Shown piece by piece: positions 26,001-37,212 of a DNA stretch of 64,000 bases. The notes beneath the pieces are model-generated. The model searched no databases, had not been told where the DNA came from, and worked only from the letters and a program-made list of their open reading frames with translations. Location of the stretch: positions 3,053,249 to 3,117,248 of the forward strand of contig OZ038423.1 in the NCBI GenBank assembly GCA_964036155.1. The letters are read 5' to 3'. Within the stretch, counting starts at the first letter, position 1. Each line of letters begins with the position of its first letter. This DNA comes from Diploscapter coronatus (lineage: Eukaryota > Nematoda > Chromadorea > Rhabditida > Rhabditidae). A program made the position numbers and the translations under genes.

Positions 26001-29000
26001 GAAAAGCTTTACGTACCCAGCAATAAGTTCCATTTCCTTCGAACCCTGATTTGCAAACGCACTGATTCAGTGTTTCATTACATTGAGCATTTTTATCGCA
26101 TTCGTCAAAAGCGAATATTTCACAGTGATCTCCAGTGAAGTTAGTTCTGCTGCAGTCGCACGTGCAAATATAGTTGGTAGAGTCGGGAGTTCTCACAGAG
26201 CGACGTGTCAGACGACCTCTGTGGAGACAGTAGCAGTAGGGAGTTTCGCAGTGTTCTCCTTTGTAACCTGAAAGAAACACATGTAAAGAGAATCTTCTGA
26301 AAAAGTTTAAACATCAACAACTGATGGCAGTAGTCATTGGATATGAAGGCACGAACTGAAGCATGAATTGCACGTTTTTCAACAATATAGCTGCATGATT
26401 CCAATCAAATCATACAGTTCTTCTAAGGAATATTCGCTGTAATATTGTAAAAATATAATGCTCCCGTGCCGTCATACCGTCATTCTGTGATTTCCACTAG
26501 GACTGGACGAAAATTTCGGAACGAGAGTATTTCTCTTTCTCTGCAACACGTGCACTTTTTCTTTCTTTCTCTCCTCTTTCCGTTCTACTCGAAAATTTCT
26601 GTCCAGTCCTGATTGTCATGTCTCTGAAGTAGCTAGAGCCAAAATAAAGAATTACTTACCACTAGCGCAGTCGCAATGGTATGTGCCATTCTCAAGATCC
26701 TTGCACGTCGCGCCATTGAAGCAGGGATTCATATCGCAAGAGCTACGAAGATCTTGACACCGATCGCCATAGTAGTTATTTTCGCACACGCAGATCAACT
26801 CTCCAGCAACTTCACCATGACACTCGCCGTGATTATTACATGTTTCATTCAGCTCTTTGCAGAGGTCCACGAGTACCTCACAGTACTCCCCCTCAAATGC
26901 TGATATTCCCTCGTACTTTTTACAATTGCATATCTCATTTCCTTGTCCGTCATAGTGACATTCACCTCCGTTTTCACATGGGTCTGACACGTTGCATTTG
27001 TGGATACAAGATGTCAGATTAAATGGTACGTAATTGTCCGAGCAATTGCAAACTTGTGTTCCATCGTTCCAAGTGATGATATGTCCGTTAACGCAGTCAG
27101 TACCCGTTTCATTGGTTGCCTCATCCGCTTCATCGGATATCTCTGCACTGGGCTCGACGCAAGTTCCTAGATACTCGACCAACCCTTCGGGACACCTTCC
27201 TCGCGCATCCAACGCCTCCAATTCATTCGAATGACAGTAGCAATATGGTTTCGTCAGCCAAGTTCCGTTTTTGCAGTAATTGTTCCCAATTAACTCACAG
27301 CTGTTATCGCAGGTTATATCTGCTAATTCACCATCATAATGAGCGGGTCGGTTGAATCTGCCGCTATTCAAGTAGTATGCCCAGCAGACTCGCTCTTCCA
27401 ATTTGAAGTTGAATGGTATCCACGCATTTCCGGGGTTCTCCATCTTGCAAACTCGAATAGGTCTCGTTTCGTGATGATATACTTTCCCGTCTAAAACGAT
27501 GGTCTGTTCTTATTATTTTATACGAAAGTGAACAATATGTTCAACACCAAAGGCAAAAATGAATACCAAGGATGTAAAAAATGTTCTAATTTATCAATTA
27601 TTTTGAAACGTTCGAGGTTACCATTTTTGTAATAATAAAAGGTTCTTTTCAAATAGAGAAAAGCGTATAAAAATCACCTCCAGAAGGCATATTGTAAGCC
27701 AACTTATTGAAATTCATTGTGACTTGAACTTTACTGCTAGTTATGCAGTTCTTATAGGTTAGGTTTGTTTCTATATCACAGTTTAGCACTGAAAACGAAA
27801 ATTTTTAAAATAACTAATTAAAAATTTTAATTCAAAGATTACTTCGGCATTGCGGCTCGCTAATCCATTTCCCATTGACACAGGTATTAGACACTCCGGG
27901 AATGTGGTAGTAAGGACTGAAATTATGAAGATCATAGAGGAGTTAGGAGAATTTGAAATGGCAATATGATAAAAATTAGAGTATAAAAATGATGAGATAA
28001 TGGCATCTTTATATATAAGGGATAATTATTATCTCAAAATCTTACGCTGAACAGCTGTACTGTAGCGTCGTTCCATTGTAGAATCTATCCCACATGTAGG
28101 GTGCATCAGAAGAAGGGGTGACTTTTAGAATTCTACCAAAAGGTAGCACTGGCAGAGGGCACGTCGCGTATTTTTCTGAAGCAGAGCATCCCGCTGGGAT
28201 ATGGAGAGACCAATTCCCTCCAACCAAGCATTCGGAAAAAGTGTTCCCGATGATAGTGTAGCCTTGTGGACAGACGAACTTCACTTGGGAGCCATAAGAA
28301 TTATCGCCTCGCATGACCAGACGATTTTTCAGCTCAACTTGAGGGCAGTTTTCAGAGAACATTATCGATCCCGCAAAATCGCCACTGTTGGTTTCCAATC
28401 GAAGCACTGTGGACTTGGTGAAATCGTTATGTCCAGCAGAAAGTTTAGCCTTGTTGTGGACCATGCCATCTATCTGAAAAGAAAGTTGTCCGTTAATAAA
28501 TTTACAAAATTGAAAAAATACTTATTTACCTTGATTGTTCCCAGCCGGTGGTTTTTAAAATTCTCAATCTGCCAAGTGTATGATCGCCGATGATTTTCTT
28601 TATAGAGTAAATCAAGCGGAGTGCGATTTCTACCCATTCTTCTGTGTAGTTGGTCGGTGATATTCCCAAACTTGGCATATTTCTTTTTAAAATTAGCTTG
28701 ATCGATAATATTCTGATCCTTTCGCTTGCGAAATGCTCGGTCTGGAAAAGAACATTAAATGCCCGTTTTCCCAAAAGCTGCAACTTTTTTAGAGCTTTTC
28801 AGAATCTCTCCATCATCAACGCTCTCTAGCCTACGCTGCACAAGCGCATAATGCTAAGATGGGCGTCTTTCCCCATGGCAGCGTGATATAGTGGATAGCG
28901 AGTTAGGTTTTTGCCATTTCTTGACCGACAAGCAAAAGATTTCAGACAAGGGAGCGCGCAGAGAAGCTCGGGAAAAGTTAAAATTTCTGGGAAAGCGAGA

Positions 29001-32000
29001 GTATCGAAATGTTGCTAATTTCAAGCTGGACCTGGAATTCTTGGACGAGGGCGGCTTAGCGCAGTGGTTGTGTGTTACTGCTTACAGCTAGGGCTCAAGT
29101 TCGCCCCCCGCTCCTCACCCAAACCAAGGGGGTTAAGAAATGTTGGTAGTGGATAAAACCACGAAAAATTCGCCTAAAATCCCTCGGCTGTTGCACACAA
29201 CAACAGTCTGTCCTCGGGACGGGCCACTAGTCCTGTGTGGCTAGGATAGGCCGACTGCCCCATTACAGGCTGAGGGTAGCCGACCCCACCCAGTGAGAAT
29301 AATAAGGCTAGGAAGAAAAAAAAAAAAAAAAAACCTGGAATTCTTGGACGTAATCTTCGATCCATTTCAATTTCGATCTTTCGAACAAATCGATCACATC
29401 TTCCAAATGGCGGTTCAACAGCTTCAATTTTCATTGCCTGCTTCGCAAATCGCAATCGTTTCAGCTTATTCGTGGCCCACTTGGTGACGGTTACAGTCAA
29501 ATGAACGTTGATGTGCTGGTTCGTGTTCAGGAGAGTCAAAACGCATTTGGAATACGGGAGGATGTACAGAGTTGGATATTTATAAGTCTGCTTTATATCC
29601 AGGATAGATTGATCGTTACACTCAAGAATTAATTTTGCATGGCCAGTGAATTCGTCAACCTAAAGCAAGTAAAATTAAAGTAAGAAGTCATTGTTGATAA
29701 TTGCGAATTTTATTTCGAGTAATCTTAAACATACCATGATAATCAAATAATCATTATCGTGCTCTGCTCGAATCATCCAATCACAAGTAACTGCCTCCAT
29801 GGATTCATCATAGAAAATTGTGCCGTCAGATCTTGGATAGCAGGTTGTCCGATCTGGAAAATGTTCAAATGGGGTGAAACGCTTTTGACGTTCATACTAT
29901 ATGTGTTGTAGAGAACTCTGAAATTTAGCTTTTCTCCTTCTTCAAAGTGCTGATTGTAGATCTTGACGTGATTCGAGGTCAGATGATAGTCCTCGCCAAT
30001 TCGTACTTCAGGGAAAGTACGCCTCCTTCCAGCAACTTCAACGAGACGTAGATTTGTCTAAAATTAGCAATTCAAAATTTGTTTTCGGAAACATCTAACT
30101 TTCTCAAATGAATGCTCCCTCTGGTATTTTAATTCTCGAATTTTCAAAATGAATGGTTTTCTATCGGGGGATATGATTTCGTGAAGACATTTTGCGAGAT
30201 CCTCGATTTTCCCTTTGCTTTGTCGATGGACGACGGATTCAGAGCATTGCAAATCGTTTCCCTGATATAAAATATTTAATTTGTTCTGATAATTTTGACT
30301 AATGAGTAAAAGAGAAAAGAATCGTGATCGGGACTGGCGTACATGTGCAAAATTTGTCTGTCCTTTACTACTACCTGCCACAATTATTGCTCGTTCCCAG
30401 CGAAGTTGCATATAAAATTGAACTCATCAAAAGTTGCAAAAATTAGCACCTCATTGTCTCACACGGTTTGTTCTGAAAGCTATTCATTACCGGATTACCG
30501 GCTAACTATCAATGCGAGTTGACGATTCGTGTCTTTCGTGACATTGTTCCGAGTGCTAGAATGACAATGAATAGATGAAACCTCTTATGAAAAGCGTTGA
30601 AAATAAGTCGGTAATGAAAATCTTAGCGATAGTTTGCGCATTACAGAAGTTATGTTGTTAATTTTTTCAGTTTTTGGCGCATCCTATTTTTATGCAGCGT
30701 CGCTGGAGACAAGCGATAGTCGTACCTGTATCGTGCCTAGCAATGATTTGATCTGTGAGCAGCCCTGATCGAGAACAAAATTTACCTTATATTTTAACCT
30801 CACCTCTTGTCTACTAGAACAAGTTTGATTCCATGTATTCTCAGTTCCATCAGCACATCTCGTTTGACTACGGGCGTTGTTCTTGTTGATGCAGTAACTA
30901 TTGTCTAAACAGCGGTACTGTTCTGAAATATAGATATTCAAGTTATTTTGAAATATTTCAAGAATAACGTTAGATTTTTTCTTGAAAAGTTGTTCATTCG
31001 ATAGATCTACCTTTTTGTTTAACTACTCTCAGTAAACAAATTTCAATTACGACAGAATTACACTGACCATCTTTACAAGCAAACGTTTGACATAGAATCC
31101 GGAGAAGTTTATTGCAATTCTCCAGATAAAATCCGACATTATCGATAGAGGTCAAGTCCACCGCCACACAAGTCATACTTGGGTTCGTGTAATTTGACTG
31201 AAATGCTTTTCTTTTCGTAAAATTTGCAATATTTTAGCATCAGACATTTGTAGGCTGATTTCTCTTCCAAACCGACGTGTATCCCGAAATTAAGCCAGTT
31301 TGCGGATCAGACTTTATCAATTTCTGATTCCAAAATAGACCGCTAAACTGGCGATATAGAGTTAAAGCGATATTATTATCTGCTTTTAGAGAATATTCTG
31401 AAATCCACTTTTAAAATAACTCAAAATTCTTATCCATACCATAACTAGTCCAGTAGGTTCCATTAGCACCGATGCTTTCTAATTTTCTAAACAAATTAAC
31501 TAGTTCAGGCAGGTTGAATGAGTAGAGAGGGAATGAATTGTTGAATCTGAAAATTGATTCGAAACTCGGAAATCTGAAGAAAATCCAACGTAGATTCGCC
31601 ACACAGCTCCTGTGCCTCAACAAAACTGACTGTTGGATAAGGAGTTCGATAATACGGCATGTAACAGGCTTCATCAACCAGGTACCAGTCAGAATTACCT
31701 AAAAATTAGAAGGTGATGTTCCAGGAATTGTATTATAATTTCTTTCGCAATGATAAAAACATAAAAGCGTGCAATAGTAAGAGATCGTTTCTCAACCCAT
31801 TTTTATACATACGCACCATTCTGTCATTTTTATATCGTTACGAAAATTTAAAATCACCTACTTTCAGAAAGAAAACAACTGGCTATTTGGAAAGTTTAAC
31901 CCCTTAACCCATGTGAAATAGAATGAGAAGTGGTAGGGCAAATTCTTCTTACACTATTTCGCATGGTTTGAGATTTCCAAGTTGCCAAACAACTTACTTA

Positions 32001-32151
32001 AGGTTTTATTGCTACAGGGGCATCGAGTTTCATTTTTCAGGAAGAAATTATCCGTATCCACAATATATGAGGCGAACCATTGAGATTTAGCAACATAATT
32101 ATGCTTGAAATCAATAATAAATAGGCAAAATAACCGAATAAATAGTTGCAT
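20017..32151 (-). CDS. Large mosaic extracellular protein: CTLD, CUB-like, sushi, EGF, LamG-like, HYR, ephrin-receptor-like
   Basis: A chain of in-phase minus-strand exons begins with a hydrophobic leader (MQLFIRLFCLFIIDF, 32151). A C-type lectin domain follows over about 31.7-31.0 kb (DWYLVDEACYMPYY...SFVEAQELC, closing LENCNKLLRILCQ). Next come an LDL-A-like segment (YRCLDNSYCI, 30.9 kb), CUB-like exons (30.3-29.35 kb; TTCYPRSDGTIFYDE), and two or three sushi domains (28.4-27.8 kb; ENCPQVELKNRL, YATCPLPVLPFG). Many EGF-like modules cover 27.3-24.3 kb (DPCENGGECHYDG, MNPCFNGATCKDL, DILCWNGGTCDNS). A LamG/pentraxin-like exon lies at 24.3-23.78 kb and a HYR domain is split over 23.6-22.75 kb (IYEVTDGSGNRATC). 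Two GCC2/GCC3 ephrin-receptor-like repeats end the chain (CPPGKYLVHDD, GCPDNKTTAGPG). No C-terminal anchor is seen, so it is probably secreted matrix or adhesion protein, comparable in module mix to SVEP1 but with an added lectin domain. The last exon (20207-20017) and some junctions are uncertain. Confidence 0.75.
24957..25086. mobile_element. Palindromic MITE, family C copy 1 (intron)
   Basis: TTGATTGAGAGAG...CGATATTC at the left is inverted as GAATATCG...CTCTTCAATCAA at the right. A second copy at 46386-46521 is clearly homologous along its whole length. On the minus strand the element starts six bases after the splice donor of an EGF exon. Confidence 0.75.
25207..25480 (-). mobile_element. 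hAT-like MITE forming an entire intron (introner candidate)
   Basis: The element proper is 25213-25478 (266 bp). Its 17-bp terminal repeats are CAGGGATGGAACGAAAT and its inverse, and its interior is strongly palindromic (repeated CGAAATTTCGTTTCG). Flanking octamers ACCTGGAG (25205-25212) and ACCTGTAG (25479-25486) match at 7 of 8 bases. An 8-bp duplication and CAGGG ends are typical of hAT elements. On the coding strand the copies read CTACAGGT and CTCCAGGT; the donor is CTACAG|GT and the acceptor CTCCAG|GT, so the 274-nt intron equals element plus one duplicate. Splicing gives CTCICPTGFYNNSDSNC, a normal EGF sequence. Confidence 0.85.
26499..26610. mobile_element. Palindromic MITE, family E (intron)
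   Basis: AGGACTGGACGAAAATTTC at the left is inverted as GAAAATTT...GTCCAGTCCT at the right, with a pyrimidine-rich centre. It lies within an intron between EGF exons of the mosaic gene. Confidence 0.7.
29030..29350 (+). mobile_element. tRNA-derived SINE with 18-bp target duplication
   Basis: The body (29048-29332) starts with a tRNA-like head: box A TAGCGCAGTGG near 29056-29067 and a box B-like AGTTCGCCCC about 40 nt later. It ends in an A-rich tail of about 18 A. It is flanked by perfect 18-bp copies of ACCTGGAATTCTTGGACG (29030-29047 and 29333-29350). It lies antisense in an intron of the mosaic gene, and the duplicated target contains that intron's donor, so CCAG|GT now exists on both sides of the insert. 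The proximal copy gives CCAG|GTTTT from the tail. Confidence 0.88.
31881..31986. mobile_element. Palindromic foldback MITE, family A copy (intron)
   Basis: Begins GGCTATTTGGAAAG and ends GATTTCCAAGTTGCC, with ATGTGAAATAGAATGAGAAG and an inverted CACTATTTCGCATGG inside. It occupies the first intron of the mosaic gene. Confidence 0.7.
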
Positions 32152-32698
32152 CGCAATTAGCGCCGCATTTGAAAACCTTGCTGAGGAAGTGAAAAGGCGT
32201 TTTGTGATCTTATCGATAAGCCTTAGCAGATGGCATGCACAAAATGGGTGTGGCAATTATCGACTGGTTTAATCGTTTGCAATCAATTTTAACTTCACTT
32301 AAATTTGCATATTTTTCGTGATAAGTTTCTCTAAATTACAAGAGCTAAATATTTCATGCTCAATAAAACCAATTTTAAATAACTTTCCCTGTCATACTTC
32401 TTATTCGATTAATTATTGTGTGATATTCCATTTCTTCAAAAGCTATTTTGAAACATATTTATTAGCAATAATAATAATAACATCTTAAAAGAGAAAGGAA
32501 AGCATTGAAGAAATAAATAATCTTATCAAATTTCCATATTCTTGAGCAACTTCAACCCAACTATCGATTGATCGAAAATGAGAACGAAAGGAGGAAAATA
32601 TTGGCACAGATAGCACAAAATAGAGGAAACGAGACCTGTATTCAATTATAACTGCTAATTATTGCAGTTTCAAAATTCTATTTAAAAATAACAATAAA
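32152..32698. other. Short intergenic region
   Basis: 547 bp between two minus-strand genes. It must contain the 3' end of the astacin gene and the promoter of the mosaic gene. The sequence is AT-rich with no further feature. The spacing is longer than is usual inside a nematode operon. Confidence 0.4.
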
Positions 32699-35600
32699 TT
32701 AACATAGCTGACAACTTTTTGCGCACTTGCTCTTCATGTAGTCCTGGAAGATCGGCTGGGTACACATTCCGCTGTTCGCCCATCGTTCGCACCACGATCT
32801 AAGGTTACTCAGACTTGAATTTAATCAACAAATTTTGAAATATATTTCAAAAATATCCGAGCGTCGAAATACAATCATCAGTTTAGTCATCTAGTCATTA
32901 CAGTTTAGTACTGTTTTCTAGATTAGCCTCATAAAAGCGAAATTCCCTTCGACACCTTGAATAGTTTGTCTAAAGTTTTCTACTATGTTTCAAAACAGTC
33001 GATATCGCGATGATAAAGATGAAATCGTTTGGTTTGATGGTCGTCTTTGTGACATACCTTGAGTCCTGACATCCATTGTCCTCCTCTTCAATCGATGCAT
33101 CACACTTATTGCAGCTTCGTGGACAATTTTCCCCCATGAACCTGACACTGAATCTGGAATCGCAATGACCGGCTCGGGCAAGGAACTCGCAGTCGCGTCG
33201 TCTGAAAGATCAACATTTTGCAGTTACTAAATGACGACCTGACGACTCCTATAGGTATTGTGTCCCAAATGGTAACACTATTGCTCTTCTTTCTTCTTTT
33301 CTAACAATATTTTTTGAGGATGACTTTCTCTTCTCCTATCTCTCCACGTAGCCAGCTTTCCCTCCTTTTCTTTGTGTTGAAATTATATCGTAATTGAGCG
33401 GTCTTTTATCTGTCTTGAATAAGTATCAATAGTTGATCGTTTTGTTGTCTGTATCTTTGTCAGCTAATTACTAACCAACCCAGAAAGCCTCCCATCAAAG
33501 GTCCCTTTCTACTAATATTGCTGTTCCCTCAACCTCAGCATTTATTTAGAATACACTTAATTGTACATGGTAAAATGCCGACGATCATTCGAGAATCACA
33601 TCGATTTTTACCATTTATCTTTCCGCAACATAATTTTCTAATTAATTTATAAGGCTTACCGATCTTCACACTTCCTCTTCAGGATTAGTTGCGACTTCGG
33701 CAGCTTCCCACTCTTTTCATTCGTCGTTGACCCCCCTCCACTCGCGGAATTCGTTCCAATCGCTCCATTGCCTGGTTTGACTGGAACGACGACGGGCTTT
33801 TTCGTGGCTGATTTTACTCGGGTAGTCGAAGCAGACGCTGATTCTGGGGTTGTTGCTGAAAACTCGAGGCAAATTTTGAAATATGAATAAAATTCAATTG
33901 AATAAGCATTATTTCAAGGGTATTTGAAATGTTTGCAACTTGACGAAATATCGCACGATGGGTTAGAAGAGACTAGGATATGATAAGAAAATTCTCTCCT
34001 TCTCTCACATACTATTTTTCAAATTGCGAAATTTACAAGTTATCGGAGGTCGAAATGAGAAAGATATGTTACAAAAGTGTTCTTATTTGATTAGAATTTA
34101 AAACCAATTGACGCGTTGTTTCGTGAACGGTGATTTCGATCGAATCGAATGACTCACAAAGTTGCGGGCAATTGTAGAGCTTATTGATTTTGTGCAAATC
34201 GTTCTCGCTGAACCCAACCCTCTGACCGATTTCCACGCCTTTCTCCTTCGGCTCGATCGTCGGTTTTCCGTTCTATGATGAAATATATAGATTTTTAAAA
34301 ATTAAGAGAAAATGATATTTGTAACCTTAGAGAAAGCCGTTGGTGAATAGTGCATTACCTAAAATTTGTAGCATTTTTAAGTAAGCTGATAAAAACTTCC
34401 TACCGATCCATAATCGTACTTGGTATCCAAGTGATCGATAAGATTTAGCGAGTATTTATCGAATTGATCTAGGATTTTAATTATTCCCTAATTCAATAGC
34501 TTATTTCTGAAAATATCACGATCGAAAATTATAACAGACATTGGATATTCAAGCTTTTTCTAAGTGTTAAAAATTTTCTAAAGATTCAACCTTGCAATCC
34601 CGCCTCGACATTGCTCCAATTTATCGTTACGTAATCATCTCGATCTGCTCTACCTAAAATACCATTTTTCTTTATTATTTCCACCAAATTTAGTCAGAAT
34701 AATTGTTCTTCACTTTCACGTTCAATGTTCCGAAGCAAAAATCGGTTGTCATGGGTAGACTTGGAGATGTTTTCAACACATGAAAGAACAACATCCAATT
34801 GAAGAATATTTGAAGAAAGGTGATGTGAAAGAAAAGCTCACTTTGTTCATGGAAAAATCCGACCGCGTGCATCAGCTCGCTAAAAATAAAAGATAAGAGA
34901 AGATCTAAAGGAAGTACTTTACTGAATTATAATTCCTTTCTGGATACATCCATCACCAAGACTAACTGGTTGTTTCCCACCTAAAACAAAATTTTAGGGT
35001 TATTTTTTGAAAATACGCATATTTTTCCATCCTCATAACTGGAAGGTCAACTTCTTGCGGAGTTTATAGTTTAGCATCATCAATTTTTTGCATGGGGTCA
35101 CCAAACTTGCAACTTTTTACAGTTGGATTGTACAACGATAATTACTCTGATGCTGTTCTCTTTTATGCAGTAGCAAAATTGCTCCAGAGCCAGTTTTGAT
35201 CCAGACGAGGATATCGTTTTGCCAGAGGGAAAATTCGCTGGTCTCTCTTATTTTCTGTCTCTCAAAATCTCATGTTATTTTCAAGATCAAATCAAGCAAG
35301 AATCACTAGAAAAATTATGTACTTTTAACGAACAACAAGTTTAGGCAAATCAATATTTCTCAGTCGATAAAAATAAAGAAGAAGAAATACCTATTCTTCC
35401 TACTAAAGAATAGCACCCGTCATCAGGCACAATGTGAATGTAATCCTGATCGGCGGCTGATTTTGGCGCAAAATCGATACACGTCTTTTTACGGTACTCT
35501 TCGATTGCTTCAGCGATTTTGGAGCGGCTAAATTAAAGTTTGTTCTTAAAATGATGAAAGAAATAGTTTGATTAAGAATTGCAACGAGGCTGCTTATAAG

Positions 35601-36501
35601 ATGATGCTTGGAACATAGAAAATAACGGTAAAAGTTGATTTGGAAAAAAAGATTACCTATACGAAGAGTATTGCGAGGAAATCGTGTAGGGGATCCGCCC
35701 ATCAGTCCACTTCAAATACGTCTGTCGAACTGCGTTCCTCTGGACTCCGTAGATCCCGAAGGCCTGAGGGGGTCCGTCCGTCATGAAACTGCCGATTGTG
35801 TGAGAGTTCATGCCGTAGTTTGCTGAATTAGTATGATTCGTGGGATTATACAAAGGCGCCAATATTGAATTCACACTGATTGAAGAAAGTTTACGAGAAA
35901 TTTAGAGACATACATCCCGAATAACTATGTCTAATTTAGAGTTTACCAATATCTCCCTCAAACCGATTCGGCGAGTACATCGCTGTATTATTGATATCGT
36001 TGACCGTAATCGAATCATTATCCTTGTAAACGTCCATCATTTGGTAATCGAATTCTGTCAACGACGTTTCCTCGTCCGGGACGTTTTTATTGAAAAACTG
36101 AAAACTCTAGATTTTCAACAAAAAAAGTCGACTTTTTCGGCAATTTGGAGTTGTCAAAACGTAACTACATCTCGTCATGGCAAAACAGTATGCAAAAGCG
36201 AGATAGCATTCCTCTACAATATCTATCTCTCCTATCCTTCATACTATTTCGCATAGTCGAGACATTTCCAAATTGCCACTTTGTCAAGAGACATCATCAC
36301 AGCTCATTCAAATTTCATGTCTAACATCGTCTAATGTCAAAAATAAACTTCGGAGATTCAAATTAAATAAACATAGCCAAATTTAAAAGAAAAAAAACTA
36401 AAAATTTATAAACCCACAAAATCATGCTGTCCCTGAGCTTCTGCTACACTCAAAATGGCCGGCAGAAACAGGTAGAAATTCGGTTTGAAGTCGAATTTCA
36501 T
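32699..36501 (-). CDS. nas-13: Astacin metalloprotease with two ShKT domains, NAS-13-like
   Basis: The start codon (36501) opens a signal peptide (PNFYLFLPAILSVAEAQG). A propeptide exon with FDYQMMDVYKDNDSITVND follows (36097-35947). The mature protease starts near RNAVRQTYLKWTDGRIPYTI. The active site is HELMHAVGFFHEQSR (exons near 34.9-34.6 kb), matching HExxHxxGFxHExxR, with the zinc-binding histidines and catalytic Glu intact, and the Met-turn is SVMHYSPTAFS (34.35 kb). The domain ends INKLYNCPQL. A Thr/Ser/Pro linker is followed by two ShKT domains (DCEFLARAGHC...SCNKC at 33.18-33.02 kb; SWCERWANSGMC...SCQLC at the C-terminus). It is a secreted zinc endopeptidase; ShKT modules are common in nematode astacins. 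The junction between the propeptide exon and the next exon (35876-35946) does not keep phase in my reading, so one exon boundary is wrong or missing. Confidence 0.85.
36139..36277. mobile_element. Palindromic foldback MITE, family A copy (astacin intron)
   Basis: GGCAATTTGGAGTTGTC at the left is inverted as GACATTTCCAAATTGCC at the right, with CATACTATTTCGCATAG near the right arm. It lies in the first intron of the astacin gene. Confidence 0.65.
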
Positions 36502-37069
36502 ATAGAAAATGAATTGTTGTAAATTCGATTAATGCCGTATGTCGGTCGGGATTACGGATCGAAAGCCGGATATGTTGTCAAAGTCCAGGTTCAAAGAGGA
36601 AATAGCGTTTGAAAAGAATAGAGCGCAGAGACAATTGGAAATACAAATGGATGGCGGCTCGCGCAAGCAGAAAAGGGACGAAAAGAGCCGGAAATCACTC
36701 CAGGGTAAATTGCGAAGGCACTGCGCGAAAAGGGGGCGGGCCGAAAGAAAAAAAAACGATTTATGTGATTGTTCCAGGGCAAGTGGTTGGATTAAATTTG
36801 TATCAGGTTTGGATACCTTTGGAATAAATTTTACTTGAGAAAGATTCTATATACATATAGGTTTCCTTGTTATATTTAGCGTTTCTAGCTTTCTGTGTGG
36901 ATTTCATTTGTTTAGATAGTTGCAAACTAATTTAAAGTTTCGATAAAATGCTAGATTTCTTTTCCAAATTTCATTTCATTTTTTCGAAATTTCGATTTTT
37001 AAGTTTTGAATTTGACTTCAATAACTACATGCTTGGAAATAAATTTTCGTACCGGAGATGCCAAGGAAA

Positions 37070-37212
37070 GACTTTTTGGAAACCGTGAGACCACGAGACA
37101 CGAAATATAGACGAAATAATACAGGGTTAGGGTAGGGTCTGGGATGATAGTTTTTCTCTTTACACTACTTCTCAATGTCTCCTGTTTCGGATCTCGCGGT
37201 TTCCAAGTTGCT
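37070..37212. mobile_element. Palindromic foldback MITE, family A copy (intergenic)
   Basis: TTGGAAACCGTGAGACCACG at the left is inverted as GATCTCGCGGTTTCCAAG at the right. The interior (AGACGAAATAATACAGGGTTAG) resembles the copy at 2695-2815 in reverse. Confidence 0.65.

Noticed and set aside
28870..28935. Second tRNA-like head (GATATAGTGGATAGCGAG)
   Set aside because: Only a loose box A resemblance. No box B, tail or target duplication.
36539..36838. Arg/Lys-rich frame upstream of the astacin gene
   Set aside because: Purine-rich DNA gives charged residues in any frame. Three overlapping frames are open and none has splice or domain support.
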